From positions 3,596,001 through 3,660,000 of the forward strand of contig OX421968.1 of the NCBI GenBank assembly GCA_949128115.1: a DNA stretch of 64,000 nt, in the 5' to 3' direction. Source of the stretch: Anaspis maculata. Lineage: Eukaryota; Arthropoda; Insecta; Coleoptera; Scraptiidae. The position numbers were made by a program, and so were the translations under genes. The notes beneath the pieces are model-generated. The model had not been told where the DNA came from, did no database searches, and was given only the letters and a program-made list of their open reading frames with translations. Positions 1-12,037 of this stretch are shown here, piece by piece (the first letter of the stretch is position 1; each line of letters begins with the position of its first letter).

Positions 1-1712
1 ACCTACTAAACCCACCTACACTCGATGGTGGTCATGTCATTGAAAAAATGAATTATGACGGATCAATTTTCTTGACAACAGTCACATTTGTTCAACTTTT
101 TCAAATATTGCATACCTACTTGATTATCCGGCTGTTACAGAATAATTATTAATCCACCTTTTCCATCAGGGAAATCACTTGCGCGCATACCTGTGAGCGC
201 AGATTCCCGCTAGTACAGACGGCTACTACAGACCGCCAGTTGTGCCCTTACAGGTATGCGATGCGTGATGGCTCATGGGAAAGGTGGATTAGCTTTCCAC
301 TGTTACTTATAAGCGAAGTTCTAGAATTAGTCACAATCAGAAACTGATGGTGAGAAGCAACGAAACGAAGCAACCCAACCGTCAAGTTCGGCTTGCCAAT
401 AGGGCATTTTCCTGGCCATACTGCACATGTGCGAGGTGCAAGTAATGGCGGGATATTGAAAACAACCGGACAAACTAATGCATTTACGCAGATTTGTCGT
501 AAACAAAATTCCTGCACAGATGAAATATTTTATATGGCATATTTTATCTCAAAAATAGACTAGCCTTGGAAATCTACCGCGTTATATTACATTACGGGTG
601 CATTAGAGTAGGATTCAAAGGCTTTTGTCCGGTTGTTTCAAAAAGCCCGCCTAAAATTTAGCGCATGTGCCTGAAATGATTGCTCAGGATAAACCCCTAC
701 TCGACGCTGATGGATCTAGAAAAAGCGATAAACGAAAGCGCGGGAAAGACCAGAGAATTCAACAGGCGTCGCAGATTCCCTCCGACTTCAAGACTTTGGT
801 CAAGTCTTTAGAGCACGCAGACCATATCAAACACTTCCCTGGAATATTAAGCATCTTTAAGCCTCTGCTATCGAGTATTATGACAAATCCCATGCAACTA
901 ACTCTTCGGCCTAAAGGCCTAATGCATTCAAAATCTATATGACTATATGACCGCTGGAAATGACAACTATTGCATACTAATTATTATTGAACGCATTGCA
1001 GGTACCTACTTATTTGGGAATGTAGTGCAGCCAATATGTAATTAATAAAACAGAGTGCTTTCAATTCTAAACCCTTGGTCCCTTGGGCTCATCAAAAGAA
1101 AAGACGTTTATTTACAACTGTCGTTTATTGAATAGTAGATAGAAAATGTCAAAAAAATACATTTTTCATTCATTCAACTTGTATTTGACAACATATAAAA
1201 TTTATATAGAAAAATAACAGGTAGGTACCTCGGAATAATCCGTGCAATTTTCAGCCTTTGAAATGAAAAAATTCATCAATTTGATTTGAGTGTCTCCACA
1301 AATGCCTCCTCTGTAAACCAATATTTCTTATTTGGAACCAAAACAACACACCTTTAAGCAGTATGGCTGTTTTTTTTCTGATTTCCTGGTTTTAATACTA
1401 GCGTAGAAGGAAGCGCATTCAATTATTCATTTGAAATAAAATATGAACTTGTACAAGTGTAAGCTCATGATTGTGCATCTTCCAAGATTTTAATCCATCA
1501 TAAATACATTTCAATATTCAATGGCTTTAAAACAAAACAACAGCCACGGAGCACCGTACCATATGATCTTACCATAACATCTTTATAAAATACTAAAAAA
1601 AAAAACACTGGAATCGGACTTGTGACAACATTGGTTGAAGGAAAAAAATCGCATTGAAAAACTGTGAAAATCAACTAAGATAAATTTCTAGGAGCACATA
1701 ACTGGTGAATGG
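1..1712. other. Non-coding flank downstream of colt
   Basis: No gene is recognised here. Short open frames (for example plus-strand 667-942, lysine/serine-rich) have no recognisable domain and no splice context. The stretch is AT-rich and holds one small palindromic repeat (148-292). On the minus strand, AATAAA-type signals occur around 1105-1128, some 600 bp beyond the colt stop codon, so the right part probably includes the colt 3' UTR. Confidence 0.5.
148..292. repeat. Small palindromic MITE-like element
   Basis: The ends are inverted copies of each other: the left end reads TTAATCCACCTTTTCC and the right end reads GGAAAGGTGGATTA. The match continues inward (GCATACCTGT near 187 against ACAGGTATGC near 251), so almost the whole 145 bp can fold into a hairpin. 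There is no coding capacity. The superfamily is unknown because no clear target duplication is visible. Confidence 0.55.
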
Positions 1713-4700
1713 TTAGGCGGGCGTTTCTGAAATTGGTTGTTTTTCGTCGCGGTTCGAAAGGTAACTCAAGAATGTCTTGCAAAGTTCGAAGCCCACGAAG
1801 CAGGCGGCATTGGCTGGGAACGCCCTGAGCAGGACCGGAGTGATTCCTTTGTAGAGAGCGATGGCACCTTCGGTCTTCATTAAATTTTTGAACACGTCTC
1901 TGATCCCTCTGGGATATGTGCCTTCAGGTGCTACAAAAAAAAAATGGATTGAATTCTTTTGTATTTTTTTGTGACACATGGATTTCACGATGCCCACCAA
2001 GAGACACTAATATCTTTGACACACTGAAATAAGTTTTATAATAATTATTTAGGATCTAGAAAAAACAGCCTGAAAAAACATAGCATGGAAGAAAACACGG
2101 CAGGATAAAACGTAACACGGAATAAGCACAATGGGAAACAACTAACGTGGCGGGCAAAAAAAAAACCAGCTGGAGAAATCCTTGCTACACTCAGACAGAC
2201 TTCATACTTATTTAGGTATGTCTCCACTTCAGGCGATCCCCATTCCTATTGATATTTAAATCATAAGACCAAAGTGGAGCTGCGAGTTCGATTCCTGGTA
2301 ATGTAAGTCTGGGTGTTGTGTCATAAAATGGATTTTTCAAGTATAATTGATATTAAAAAAGGCATATAAACTTCTATGGCCGTGCTAAGTGTCAGTAAGG
2401 AGGAAAACTTTTTATTTATTATTGTTATAATCTCAAAGTTTATAACACAGAGTAAAAAAAAAAGTACATTTGGGAGGGAGTCTAGCCTTAGGCTACTCTT
2501 CCCTTATCTTCCTTCTCATACATAAAACCGTGCACACGCTCGTTTTCCATGGGAAAAGTGGTTTTCAAGTTTACAGTGACACACTCACTTTAACGTTAGG
2601 CTCAGTGAGTTTGCACAAATCTTCAGATGACACTGCACTTCACTGCTGAAATAATGAACAGCTGCATTTGAAGGTAGGGTGAAATTAAAAAAATTCGAGG
2701 TTTTGACTGAATGCACAATCTTGGTCAAAAAATTGAGAGTGAAGGAATACAACTACAGCTGCATGTTTCTGAAAAATAATCAGCCTCTTGATCACCTGAA
2801 AATGCTTATAACTAACACTACGAAAATTATTATCAATTGCTTATGTGTAGGGACGGCCCCGTGGCGCAGGCGGTCGAGTGGCTGCCTGCGACGCGGAAGT
2901 CCCGGGTTCGATTCCCGGTGAAAAGTCTGGGTGTTGTGTAGTCCGAAATTTGCTCTTTTCTGAATTTGTTAGCTTGATAAATAAACGGGCAAACTCCTAT
3001 GGCGAGAAAAAGCCGATAAGGAGAACATTTATTCATTTATTTATTTATTCATTTATTTAATTGCTTTTGTGTGATGTCAACACTTGCATAAACTAAATAC
3101 TGCGCCAGGTCAAAACTACGAATGCGTTGCCCTCGCCATATTTATTGCGTTTGGTCAACAGTGCTCAGTGGCGTAGGTAGTGATGAGGTCGCCCTTTTTC
3201 TTCACCCTCTTTTTCACGACACTAGAGATTTTTTTAAAACTGATTCAGATTTGTTTCAACTTGAAAGAAAAATTTACTCTTCGTTTTAGGCTTCGTTTTC
3301 AAGACATCCGAGTCTGAATATTTGGAAAACATCTCGATAACACCACTTTAAGGAAAATATAAAAATTAAAATCCAAGAGAATTCATGATTCACTGAAATA
3401 GATTTTGTAGGCGTTTTAAGTTAGAAACGTCTATTTTAGCTGAGAAACAATAAACAAGTGTTCAGAAAATTGGATTTTTTAGACTCTTGAATCTTCTGTT
3501 ACACCCTGTATAACCATGAAGCTTTCAAAATTATAAAATCCTTGGGAAGAAAGTTATAAACTGGAGTGGTGAAAAAAAAACACGGGAAGTAAGTAATATT
3601 AGTATACAGGGTGATTCATGACTAATGCGACATGGTTCAATGCCAGGTAGAGGACATCAAGGCAAGTCTAAATCTGTGTCAAAAAAATTGTTTTGGTCAG
3701 CGGTTACGAATATACAGGGTGTTTTCGTTGTTTGGGCTCAAATTTCAAAGAGCGATATCTTTGTAACGGCTTGACGGAATCCGACAAAATTTAGAAGAAA
3801 CAGTCCTCTACTGAGGTTCTTGAAGATGGCTTACCTCCAGATAAAAAATCCTGGACCGTATTTGAAAAAAGTTGTTTGCATTTTTTTGACAGAAAATCAC
3901 ATTTTCCGATCGACGTTCGGGAAAAACAGCATTGGACTCGGAAAGTACACAGAAAATGCTATAAAATGAGCTTTTCAAATCGCACGGCACACTTCGACCA
4001 GTTTCACAAAAACAGATCAAAGTGAGAACTTGTACACATTTTGCCCTACATATTTTCCTAATGTTTGTCAAAATTCATCCGAAATTGTTTCTAAAGCTCT
4101 CCTGCTGCAAATGTACGAAAAATAGCCTATTGCCAGAATTGAATACATATCCAGAATCCAGAACCGTACTTGGAAAAACTTGTTTGTTTTTTTTTGACAT
4201 AAAAGCAAGCATTTTATCAGATTGCTTTCAAGAAAAATGACATTGGATTCGGAAAGTACAGAAAAAATGCTATGAAATGGACTTCCTAAATCGCATGGCA
4301 CACTTCGACTAGTTTACAAAAACAGATGAAGAGAAGAACTTGTACTACATTTTATAATTTTGCTGTATCTTTCTTTCCTAATGTGCGTCAAAATTAATTC
4401 GAAATCATTTCCAAAGCTCTTCTGAAATCCTGAGATGGCCTACTGCCGGAATTCAAAATCCAGGATCCAGGACCGTACTTGAAAAAACTGGTTTGTTCTT
4501 TTTGACATGAAGCATATTTTCCGATTACTTTCAGGAAAAATGACATCGGATTCAAAAAATATCTACAGGAAAAATGCCAGTAAAAAGAACTTCTCAAATC
4601 GCACAGTATACTTTTGACTTCGACTTTGGCCTCGAAAAGAAAGTTTGTAAGAAAGTTTGTGAGATTTTCAATAACGTAATGGTAGAAAAGATTTCGAAAC

Positions 4701-7700
4701 ATAGAAAAACTCGTAGAAAAACAAACAACATTTAAAATTGTTGTATTACAAGAGATTTTCGAAATGCTATCAATCAGCTTCAATGCATTTTTTACCGGCA
4801 TTTTCTCTGTAGATATTTTCTAAATCCGATGTAATTTTTACCGAAAGTGATCGGAAAATATGCTATTATGTAAAAAAAAACAAATTTTTTCAACAACGAT
4901 ACTGGATCCCGGATTTTCATTTCTGGCGATAGGCCATCTCGTAAATTTTGGGCAGGGGAGATTCAGAGATGATTCAGAATTAATTTTGACAAACAGTAGG
5001 AAAGAAAGATAGGCAAAATTGTAAAAATTAGTACAAGTTCTTCCTTTCATCTGGTTTTGTAAAACTTGTCGAAGTGTGCCGTGCGATTTAGGAAGTCTAT
5101 TTTATAACATTTTTTCAGCACTTTCCGAATCCGATGTCATTTTTCTCAAAAATAATCGGAAAATATGCTTCTATGTCAAAAAAGAACAAACAAAATTTCA
5201 AGTACGGTCCTGGATTCTGAATATTCAATTCTGGCGATAGACTATTTCGTACATTTGCAACAGAGGAGCTTTAGAAATATTTTCGGATGAATTTTGACGA
5301 ACATTAGGGGAAAAAAGGTACGGCAAAATTGTAAAATGTGTGCAAGTTCTTACTTTGATCTGTTTTTGTGAAACTGGTCGAAGTGTGCCGTGCAATTTGA
5401 AAAGCTCATTTTATAGCATATTTTCTGTACTTTCCGAATCCGATGCTGTTTTTTCTAAACATCGATCGGAAAATAAGGTTATCTGTTCAAAAAATGCAAA
5501 CAAATTTTTTTTCAGTACGGTCCTGGATTTTAGATCTGGAGATAGGCCATTTTGAAAAGCCTCAGTAGAGGACTGTTTCTTCTAAATTTTGTCGGATTTC
5601 GTCAAACTGTTACAAAGATATCGCTCTTTGAAATTTGAACCCAAACAACGAAAACACCCTGTATCTTCGTAACCGCTGACCAAAACAATTTTTTTGACAC
5701 ATATTTAGACTTGCCTTGATGTCCTCTACCTGGCATTCAACCATGTCGCATTAGTCATGAATCACCCTATAGTGTGCATCAAGTGTCGGATGGGCTTGGA
5801 AAGCAAAAGTTGGATGGGAATCACAGGTTACTAGATGCACAACCAAACAACAACAAAATACACGTATCCTCGAATGAATAGTTCAAAGATTTCCAATGGT
5901 GGGCATCGAAAAACTCACCACCCTGTATTACACCCGCGTACCTGTTTGCAAACGACTTTTCAGAACATCAGGGGGCATTCCCACAAGCCAATTCGCTATG
6001 CCCGCAGATCCTCCTGCACATATCGTTCCAAGAATACTGGGAGCGTCCTTTCCGTTATCCGTTATGTAATCTTTGATTGCTTCGTACGTCAAGAAGTACA
6101 TACCACTCGCCGGTATATCTGCAAACAAACAAAAATTGTAGAAGAAAATTGACAAAAAAAAAGCAAAAAAAAAAACAGGTGTCTATTCAAATAACCCCCA
6201 AAGGAACTGCGGTTCCGGATAATTTTTTTTCTTCGACTTTGGCTAAACAGATAATGCTAGATAAAGAAAGGAAATGCGCGGGGGCTGACATCCTGCATAG
6301 TATCAAGCACAGAATTACGATCAGTCGTACTTGTGCCACTACAAAAATGTTGTTAATTACAGCTTGCCTGTTGGTGCTCGTCAAACCGACCGTAAGTACC
6401 TTAGCAAATGATTGAGACAAGAGCAAAACCCGATTTTGTTTAATTTTGTGAATTAAGTTTTCGGATGGCTCCAACAAAGATTGCCCGAGCAGCTGCACAT
6501 GCCAACTAGAGCATTTGACCGAAACTGCCATATACAGATTCATGCACCAAGATAGGAAAAGGCCAGTTTCGACCGAAGTCACGTCTTCTGAATTCAACGA
6601 CGTTCTGTACGAAGAAAACTTGGATTACGTTTTGTTCGTCGACAAACAAATCGTCCGTTCGGCAATGTGCATCATACAAACCGAAACGGAACCTCTGGAG
6701 CTACTCCACAAACTGCCGGCGGATATCGAATCGTTGACGCTCATCCAGGGGTACGACACAGGCAACAAAATCATCAAGTTCAGCTATCTGAGCTCGTTCA
6801 AGAACTTGATCAGCGTCGAACTGCTGGGACCGAACGCGCTCAACAAACGCACCAACAGCCGGTTGGTGGGCGAAATCGACACGCCCCTGCCGAATCTCAA
6901 GTATTTGAATTTGGAAAACATCCTGATCAAGAACTCCAAGACGCAACTGCAGAATTTCGTCAAGGAAGTCACGGACGACGTCCTGACATTCGAGTACGTC
7001 CAAAAATTCGACACGAGAGCCCATCCGCTTACCATGGTCCAGAAAGGCATGAACGAAGAAGTGCTGCCCTATGAGAAATACAAAGAGCAAGACAATACGA
7101 ACACGATTCCGCTGTTCATCGGCTTCAAGAACCTGTTCCTATTGCGGATAACTCAGTGCGAACTGAACAACGTCCATTGGGCCATGTTCGACGGCCTGTC
7201 CAACTTGGTCTACCTGATCTTGGACAAGAACAACTTGCGATTCATCCCGTCGTTCGCGTTTTACGGAACTCCCAATCTGAAAACGCTCTCCTTAGCCCAC
7301 AACAACTTGCTGGACATTCAAATTACGGACTTGGCCGGACTGTTGGAGCTGGAATACTTGGACTTGTCCTACAACAACTTCTCGCAGCTTTCCGAACTGT
7401 CGCTGCCGCCATTTCCCAAACTGAAGCTGGCCAATTTCGCCAACAATCCTATCACCATGATTTTTCCAAACACCTTTGAAGTCATGAACACCACGGATTC
7501 GCTGATTATAGGCAGCGACGATGTTCACGTCAGTTTGATGCCGAATTCTTTTCTCGGTCTGAATTTGCTGAAGGCGCTGACCTTGAATAATTTGAACGTC
7601 AAAATGCTCAAGCGCGACATGTTCGTCGGCATGCCCAACTTGCAGGAGCTGATACTGACCGGGAACATAAAGATGATAGACTTCGACACGTTTCTGGATG

Positions 7701-10700
7701 TTTACAAATTGAAAAAGCTCATCCTGAACGACTGCTCGATCCAGAGCGTTTCGATGGACGCGTTCATAGGTCTGGACAAGTTAGAATATTTGGATTTGAG
7801 CCGCAACGATTTGGAACACTTGCCGCCTGCCCTTTTCGATCCGCTCACTGGCCTGAAAGAGCTCTACTTGAACGGTAACAAAATCAAGGAACTACCGCGA
7901 GATATCTTTTCCAAGGTCCATGCGAAATTGATCAGACTCAACGAGAATCCATGGCACTGTTCGTGCCAAATGAGCGAATGGAAGCCGATGATCGTGAACA
8001 GGATCAAACAGAAAATTTTCAAGCCTTGTGACAACACTCACGACAAAGGAATCGGTTGCTCGACGGAAAACCGTTTTGCATACAAGTACACTTACGAAAA
8101 CAAAGTAGCACCGAAATGCTCAGCGCCCAGTCAATATCTGAACTGGAGCGTTTTCCACGTCATGCGCCGACTTCTGAAATGCCCTGAATACAAGCCAAAA
8201 TTCAAAAAGCACCACCACAGAAAAACCGACATTCCTCACATTAAAACTACGAACGCGACGACGCACCACAAACAATCGAAGTTTGATATTCTGGAAAAGA
8301 AACTCAAAAAGCATTCAGAGCCACAATTTGACCGCAACGGTCAAGACAACGACATCAACATACTGTATCGCCCTCTGGAAACTTTCGAAATGACAACGAA
8401 CATGAGCAGTCAACACAAAGATAAAAACTTGAATAAAATCAGAAAATTACTGTTAAAAAACAATGATCTGTCGAATGCGTTATAAGTTCAAATATACCAC
8501 CGCGATCGCAGGATTTCCATTCGAAGTCGGCTTTGGAAAAAACTTTCCAGAATAATGTGACAGCAGAGTCAAGTGAGTTATTTCATGCCAAAACAATCAC
8601 TTTCTGCACTCATGGTGACAGATTTCCATACATTTTGGATATGTTGCAGAGACATGAAAATAAGTCAGTATTCGTCGGTTTTTTTTTGTATTTTTTTTTT
8701 TCAGAATTACAATTTTTTTAGAATTTTTACTTTTGACTTGCATCTTACTTTGAGAAAAATCATAGCTCTTCAGTCCAATGTCCGATCTTGAAGATTTTTG
8801 TTTTGATTTAACCATAAAAGGTGAGTAATTTTTGACATTGCTTTCTTTTTTAAACAGATGTTGAAGAAAAGTATGGAAAGTCACTTTTCCGAAAAGAAAA
8901 AAAAAACGGTATACTTACTGAAAAATGGTACATATTCGATTTCCCCAATTTTTTTATATATTGTTCTCTGAACTTTTCTAAATCGATAAGTAATGGTCAT
9001 CAAAATGGACATTGCCCAAAAACCCACGGAATAAATTTTTTAAGCGAGCTGCACAAGCTGATTCGGCGCTCAGGAGTCCAGTAAAATGAGGCGATTTTCA
9101 TGCTGAAGTTGGAATTGATAAGCGGCTCGATGAAAAAAATTGGCAATGTGGAGAATGAAAAATTGAATTAGGAAAACCAAAGTTTCATTTCCAACCACCC
9201 CGGGAACCATGAAAAAAAATGCAGAAGATTAAAAAAATGCGCCGCGATCTTTCTTCTGAAACGGTGAGAGATGTGTGAAAACTGTAAGGGACAAAGTTGT
9301 AGGGAATTCAATAATCTACAGAAAGTCCCTAGGGGCATATGTCTAACTTCTTCAGTTTAAGTTGCGCGCCCGTCCAGTGAAGTGGAAAAACTGTACGCGT
9401 GACATTCCTCCTTGAATGCTGCGAGAATGGCTAGAGATATCCGAAAATTGTGACCGACGAAGTTGTAGAGAATTGAATGTTTCACTTAGAAAATTTTCGA
9501 AGCTAATAATTAATAGCTCTTCTAGTTTAGTCGTGGACCACGTCCGAAGTTGCGCGACAATCTTGTTGATGAAGTGTTTTTTTTTTTGTAAAACTTACAG
9601 CTAAACCAGAAGAGCTAATAATTGTCATCAAAGACTTTCTAGTGAAACATTCAATTGTCTGCAACTTTGTTGCTCACGATTTCCGGATATCTCTAGCCAT
9701 TCTCGCGGCATTCAAGGAGGAATGTCACGCGTACAGTTCTTTCACTTCACTGGACCGGCGCGCAATATGACCACGATTAACGGTTAAATTGAAGAAGTTA
9801 GACATATGCCCCCAAGGACTTTTCTGATTAATGAATTCAGTTTTCACACATCTCTCACCGTTCCAGAAGAAAGATCGCGGCGCATGTTTTTTAATCTTCT
9901 GCATTTTCCCATGGTTCCCGGGGTGGTTGGAAATGAAACTTTGATTTTTTTAACTCAGTTTTTCATTCTCTACATTGCCATATTTTTTTCATCGAGCCCC
10001 TAATTAGTTCCAACTTCAGCATAAAAATCGCCTCATTTTACTGGACTCCTGAGCGCCAAATCAGCTTGCGCGGCTCGTTAAAAAAATCAATTCTGAGGGT
10101 CAATGTCTATTCTGGCGACCATTACTAATCAATTCAGAAAAGTTCAGAGAACAATATATCAAAAAATTGAGAAAATCGAAGATGTACCATTTTCAGTATA
10201 CAGTTTTCTTTTCGAGAAAGTGACTTTCCATACTTTTTTCAACATCTGTCGAAAAAAGAGTGCAATGTCCAAAATTTCTCATCTTTTGTGGTTGAATCAA
10301 AACAAAAATCTTCAAGATCGGACATTGGACTGAAGAGCTATGATTTTTCTCAGAGTAAGATGCAAGTCAAAAGTGAAAAGATCACAAAAATTGTAATTCC
10401 AAAAACAAAATTTATACAAAAAAAAAACGGCGAATACAGGTCGACTTATTTTCATGACTCTACAACGTATCCAAAATTTATGGAAATCCGTCACCATGAG
10501 TGCAGAAAGTGATCGTTTTAGCATGGAATAACTCAACTTTAAAATGGAAATTTTGTTGGTCAAGTTTTAGCTGAATAAGTATTTAGTTTTAATGTTGCTA
10601 TAAATTTACTTAAATAAACTAGTGTTGATCTCTACCTCTCAAAAGCGTAGCCCCCGAGCCTCGGTAAATGCTGCGAATTCCGCCTTCCTTGTACAGCTTC

Positions 10701-11240
10701 TTGATGCAATCCACAGGACCGTTGTAGACTTTCGGTCCTGCCGAGCCTTGTTGGATTTGCAGCAGACATTTGATCCTTTCGCCGGGCGCCATGATCACAG
10801 TCGTAAAAATCCCCGAGAAAGCGCCGGCCGTAAAATAGTCTCGGTAAGTGAATTGCTCCCCTGATTTGGGGCCAAACAGTTGCTTTCCGACGCCGTAACC
10901 CATGAATGAAATGGCAAATATCGGCGCGACGCCAACCAGAGGGGCGCCCATGCCTTTGTACAGGCCTCTGACGCCCTCATGTCTCACTGTAGTCTTCAGG
11001 CAGTCCCAAGTGCCAGAGTACAAAGGTCTCTCGCCAGGCTTGGGCAGTGACATAGTTTGCAAGCGAACCTAGAATTTCCCAGGTTAGATTTGGGGGCGGT
11101 TTTTCATCAAAACATTGCAAAAAAAAAATGGACTGGTGAGCACATACCTTGATGGTATCCAAAGGGTGCCCGACCACCACGGTGCAGATACCCCCGAAGC
11201 CGCCGCAAATGAAATACTGAATGGGCCCCATGTCCGACAT
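1713..11240 (-). CDS. colt: Mitochondrial carnitine/acylcarnitine carrier (SLC25A20 family)
   Basis: This inner-membrane carrier exchanges cytosolic acylcarnitine for matrix carnitine and so feeds fatty-acid beta-oxidation. Four minus-strand exons join in phase: 11240-11148, 11068-10636, 6118-5942 and 1930-1713 (921 nt, 306 aa). Every junction is GT..AG. The start ATG opens [17 protein letters not shown]. All three carrier signatures are present: PLDTIK (residues 26-31), PGERIK in exon 2 and PPDVLK in exon 3, giving the usual three-fold, six-helix layout. The family-specific stretches [20 protein letters not shown] and [10 protein letters not shown] strongly resemble vertebrate SLC25A20 and Drosophila colt. 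Length is normal for the family (about 300 aa). Introns 2 (4,517 bp) and 3 (4,011 bp) are swollen by transposons, and intron 2 also holds a complete LRR gene on the other strand. The divergent RNF220-like gene starts 797 bp upstream. Confidence 0.95.
2268..2400 (+). repeat. Degenerate tRNA-derived SINE fragment
   Basis: It contains a B-box-like GAGTTCGATTCCTGGT (about 2285-2300), followed by AAGTCTGGGTGTTGTGT. The same downstream phrase follows the B box of the better SINE at 2855-3059. The head with the A box is missing or diverged. It lies in colt intron 3. Confidence 0.5.
2855..3059 (+). mobile_element. tRNA-derived SINE
   Basis: A pol III promoter is visible: an A-box-like GTGGCGCAGGCGG (2861-2873) and a perfect B box GGGTTCGATTCCCGG (2904-2918). 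A non-tRNA body (AAGTCTGGGTGTTGTGTAG and onward) follows, with an (ATTT)n tail at about 3028-3059. The spacing fits a tRNA-like head, but the body and the A/T-rich repeat tail make it a SINE rather than a tRNA gene. It sits in colt intron 3, antisense to colt. Confidence 0.75.
3230..3590. repeat. Fragment of a foldback-type DNA element
   Basis: The segment containing GGAAAACATCTCGATAACAC and the following AT-rich 100 bp resembles the arms of the palindrome at 60815-61835 (compare 61235-61270 and 61380-61440). A CACCCTGTA end-like motif lies at 3502-3510. It appears to be a truncated single arm in colt intron 3. Confidence 0.45.
3607..5769. mobile_element. 2.2-kb palindromic (foldback) DNA transposon, TA flanked
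   Basis: The two halves are inverted copies almost to the centre. The left end starts CAGGGTGATTCATGACTAAT and the right end finishes with its complement, ending in CACCCT, with TA on each side. Each arm holds about three diverged tandem units of roughly 290 bp, recognisable by a recurring phrase near GCACGGCACACTTCGAC (about 3980, 4290, 4600 on the left; about 5070 and 5380 inverted on the right). No transposase is seen. The CAGGGTG..CACCCTG ends and TA duplication suggest a non-autonomous Tc1/mariner-type element. It lies in colt intron 3. Confidence 0.75.
6347..8485 (+). CDS. Secreted leucine-rich repeat protein nested in colt intron 2
   Basis: Two exons, 6347-6391 and 6458-8485, join in phase across a 66-bp GT..AG intron and give 690 aa. 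Exon 1 encodes a short hydrophobic signal peptide ([15 protein letters not shown]). Exon 2 opens with a cysteine-rich N-cap (CPSSCTC). A run of LRRs follows, with phrases such as [40 protein letters not shown] and [17 protein letters not shown]-terminal LRR cap follows ([12 protein letters not shown], then further cysteines). The last ~150 residues are basic and low in hydrophobicity ([11 protein letters not shown]), with no membrane segment, so the protein is probably secreted. Extracellular LRR proteins usually bind proteins, but no ligand can be named. An in-frame TTG at 6515 is not the start: in-frame codons back to 6458 carry the LRR N-cap. Codon use is GC-richer than the surrounding intron, as for a constrained gene. 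Confidence 0.88.
8567..10535. mobile_element. 2-kb palindromic foldback element in colt intron 2
   Basis: The left arm (from about 8567, TCAAGTGAGTTATTTCATGC) and the right arm (ending about 10535) are inverted copies nearly to the centre near 9,590. For instance GCGAGAATGGCTAGAGATAT (about 9421) is matched by its complement near 9,695. The inner part (about 9076-9590) is homologous to the arms of the element at 40884-43430; the outer part (about 8567-9060) is not in that copy. There is no transposase. Open frames here are palindrome-derived and not genes. Confidence 0.75.
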
Positions 11241-12037
11241 TTTGATGAAAAGTTTGGTATCAAAAATACTAAAAGTTTACTATTGTTATATAAAACACTA
11301 CACTCTACCCTATTCCCTTTGTGTTATTGTTAGTTTTCTGCAGATTTTCTGAGTGATGAATATGGTGAAAATTAGAAGGTTAACCTCAAAATTGGAACTG
11401 TCACTGTCAGCAGTGGCAGTCCAAACAGTCAAACTTCAAAGTCCAAGGAATCGGGTCGAAGGTCACACTGCTCCCGGTGAATACATACAAACTGAAAATT
11501 TACAAAATGTATTGCATTCTAAAATTTTACATTTTATTTAGAAAGTACTTAAGAAATGTTCAGGTAATAAAATTAATGGTAGAAAGTTCAAAACGGGAGC
11601 GGGAGGCGGCGGCATAGATCAGGGGTGGCCGATTGGCTTTGGTGCTTTGGAGTTGACACTGACAGTTCTCGTCTGTTGGCTGCATTGAGTGTCAGATACA
11701 TATGTCAAACGCGGAACATTGTTTATTTTATTGACTTTTACTCGTCTTTTTGTATTTTATTTTTTAAATAAATTGTCTATTGAAAATCTGAAGTAATTAC
11801 GGAAATTGCTGTGCAATGAATATATTACAGAATCGAAGTGCAATGGTAAGAACGTCTCTTTGATTTCACTCGATTTTTTGGAGGGGCGTCCCTTGCATTC
11901 TCCCAAATTTGCAGGTATAACCTGGAAAACCATAGAAAATCTCGGGAAATCCGGCCACATCTGGTTTTGTAAAAGGTGCTGGCGATGAGGAACTGAAATA
12001 CTGTGACGAACCTGTTGGTATTTCTTAACTGATCGGA
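11241..12037. promoter_or_regulatory. Divergent intergenic region between colt and the RNF220-like gene
   Basis: These 797 bp separate the start codons of two genes that point away from each other, so the promoters and 5' UTRs of both must lie here. No TATA box or named factor site was identified with confidence. The short open frames inside have no recognisable domain. Confidence 0.55.

Noticed and set aside
2861..2935. A functional tRNA gene
   Set aside because: A and B boxes are present, but the sequence continues into a repeated non-tRNA body and an (ATTT)n tail, and a second copy of the body lies nearby; it is a SINE.
6701..7528. Minus- and plus-strand frames overlapping the LRR gene (for example 6701-7090, 7156-7479)
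   Set aside because: They have no domains and lie fully within the conserved LRR coding sequence; they are shadow frames.
6515..8485. LRR gene starting at TTG 6515
   Set aside because: In-frame codons back to 6458 encode the LRR N-cap cysteines, and a signal-peptide exon joins there in phase.
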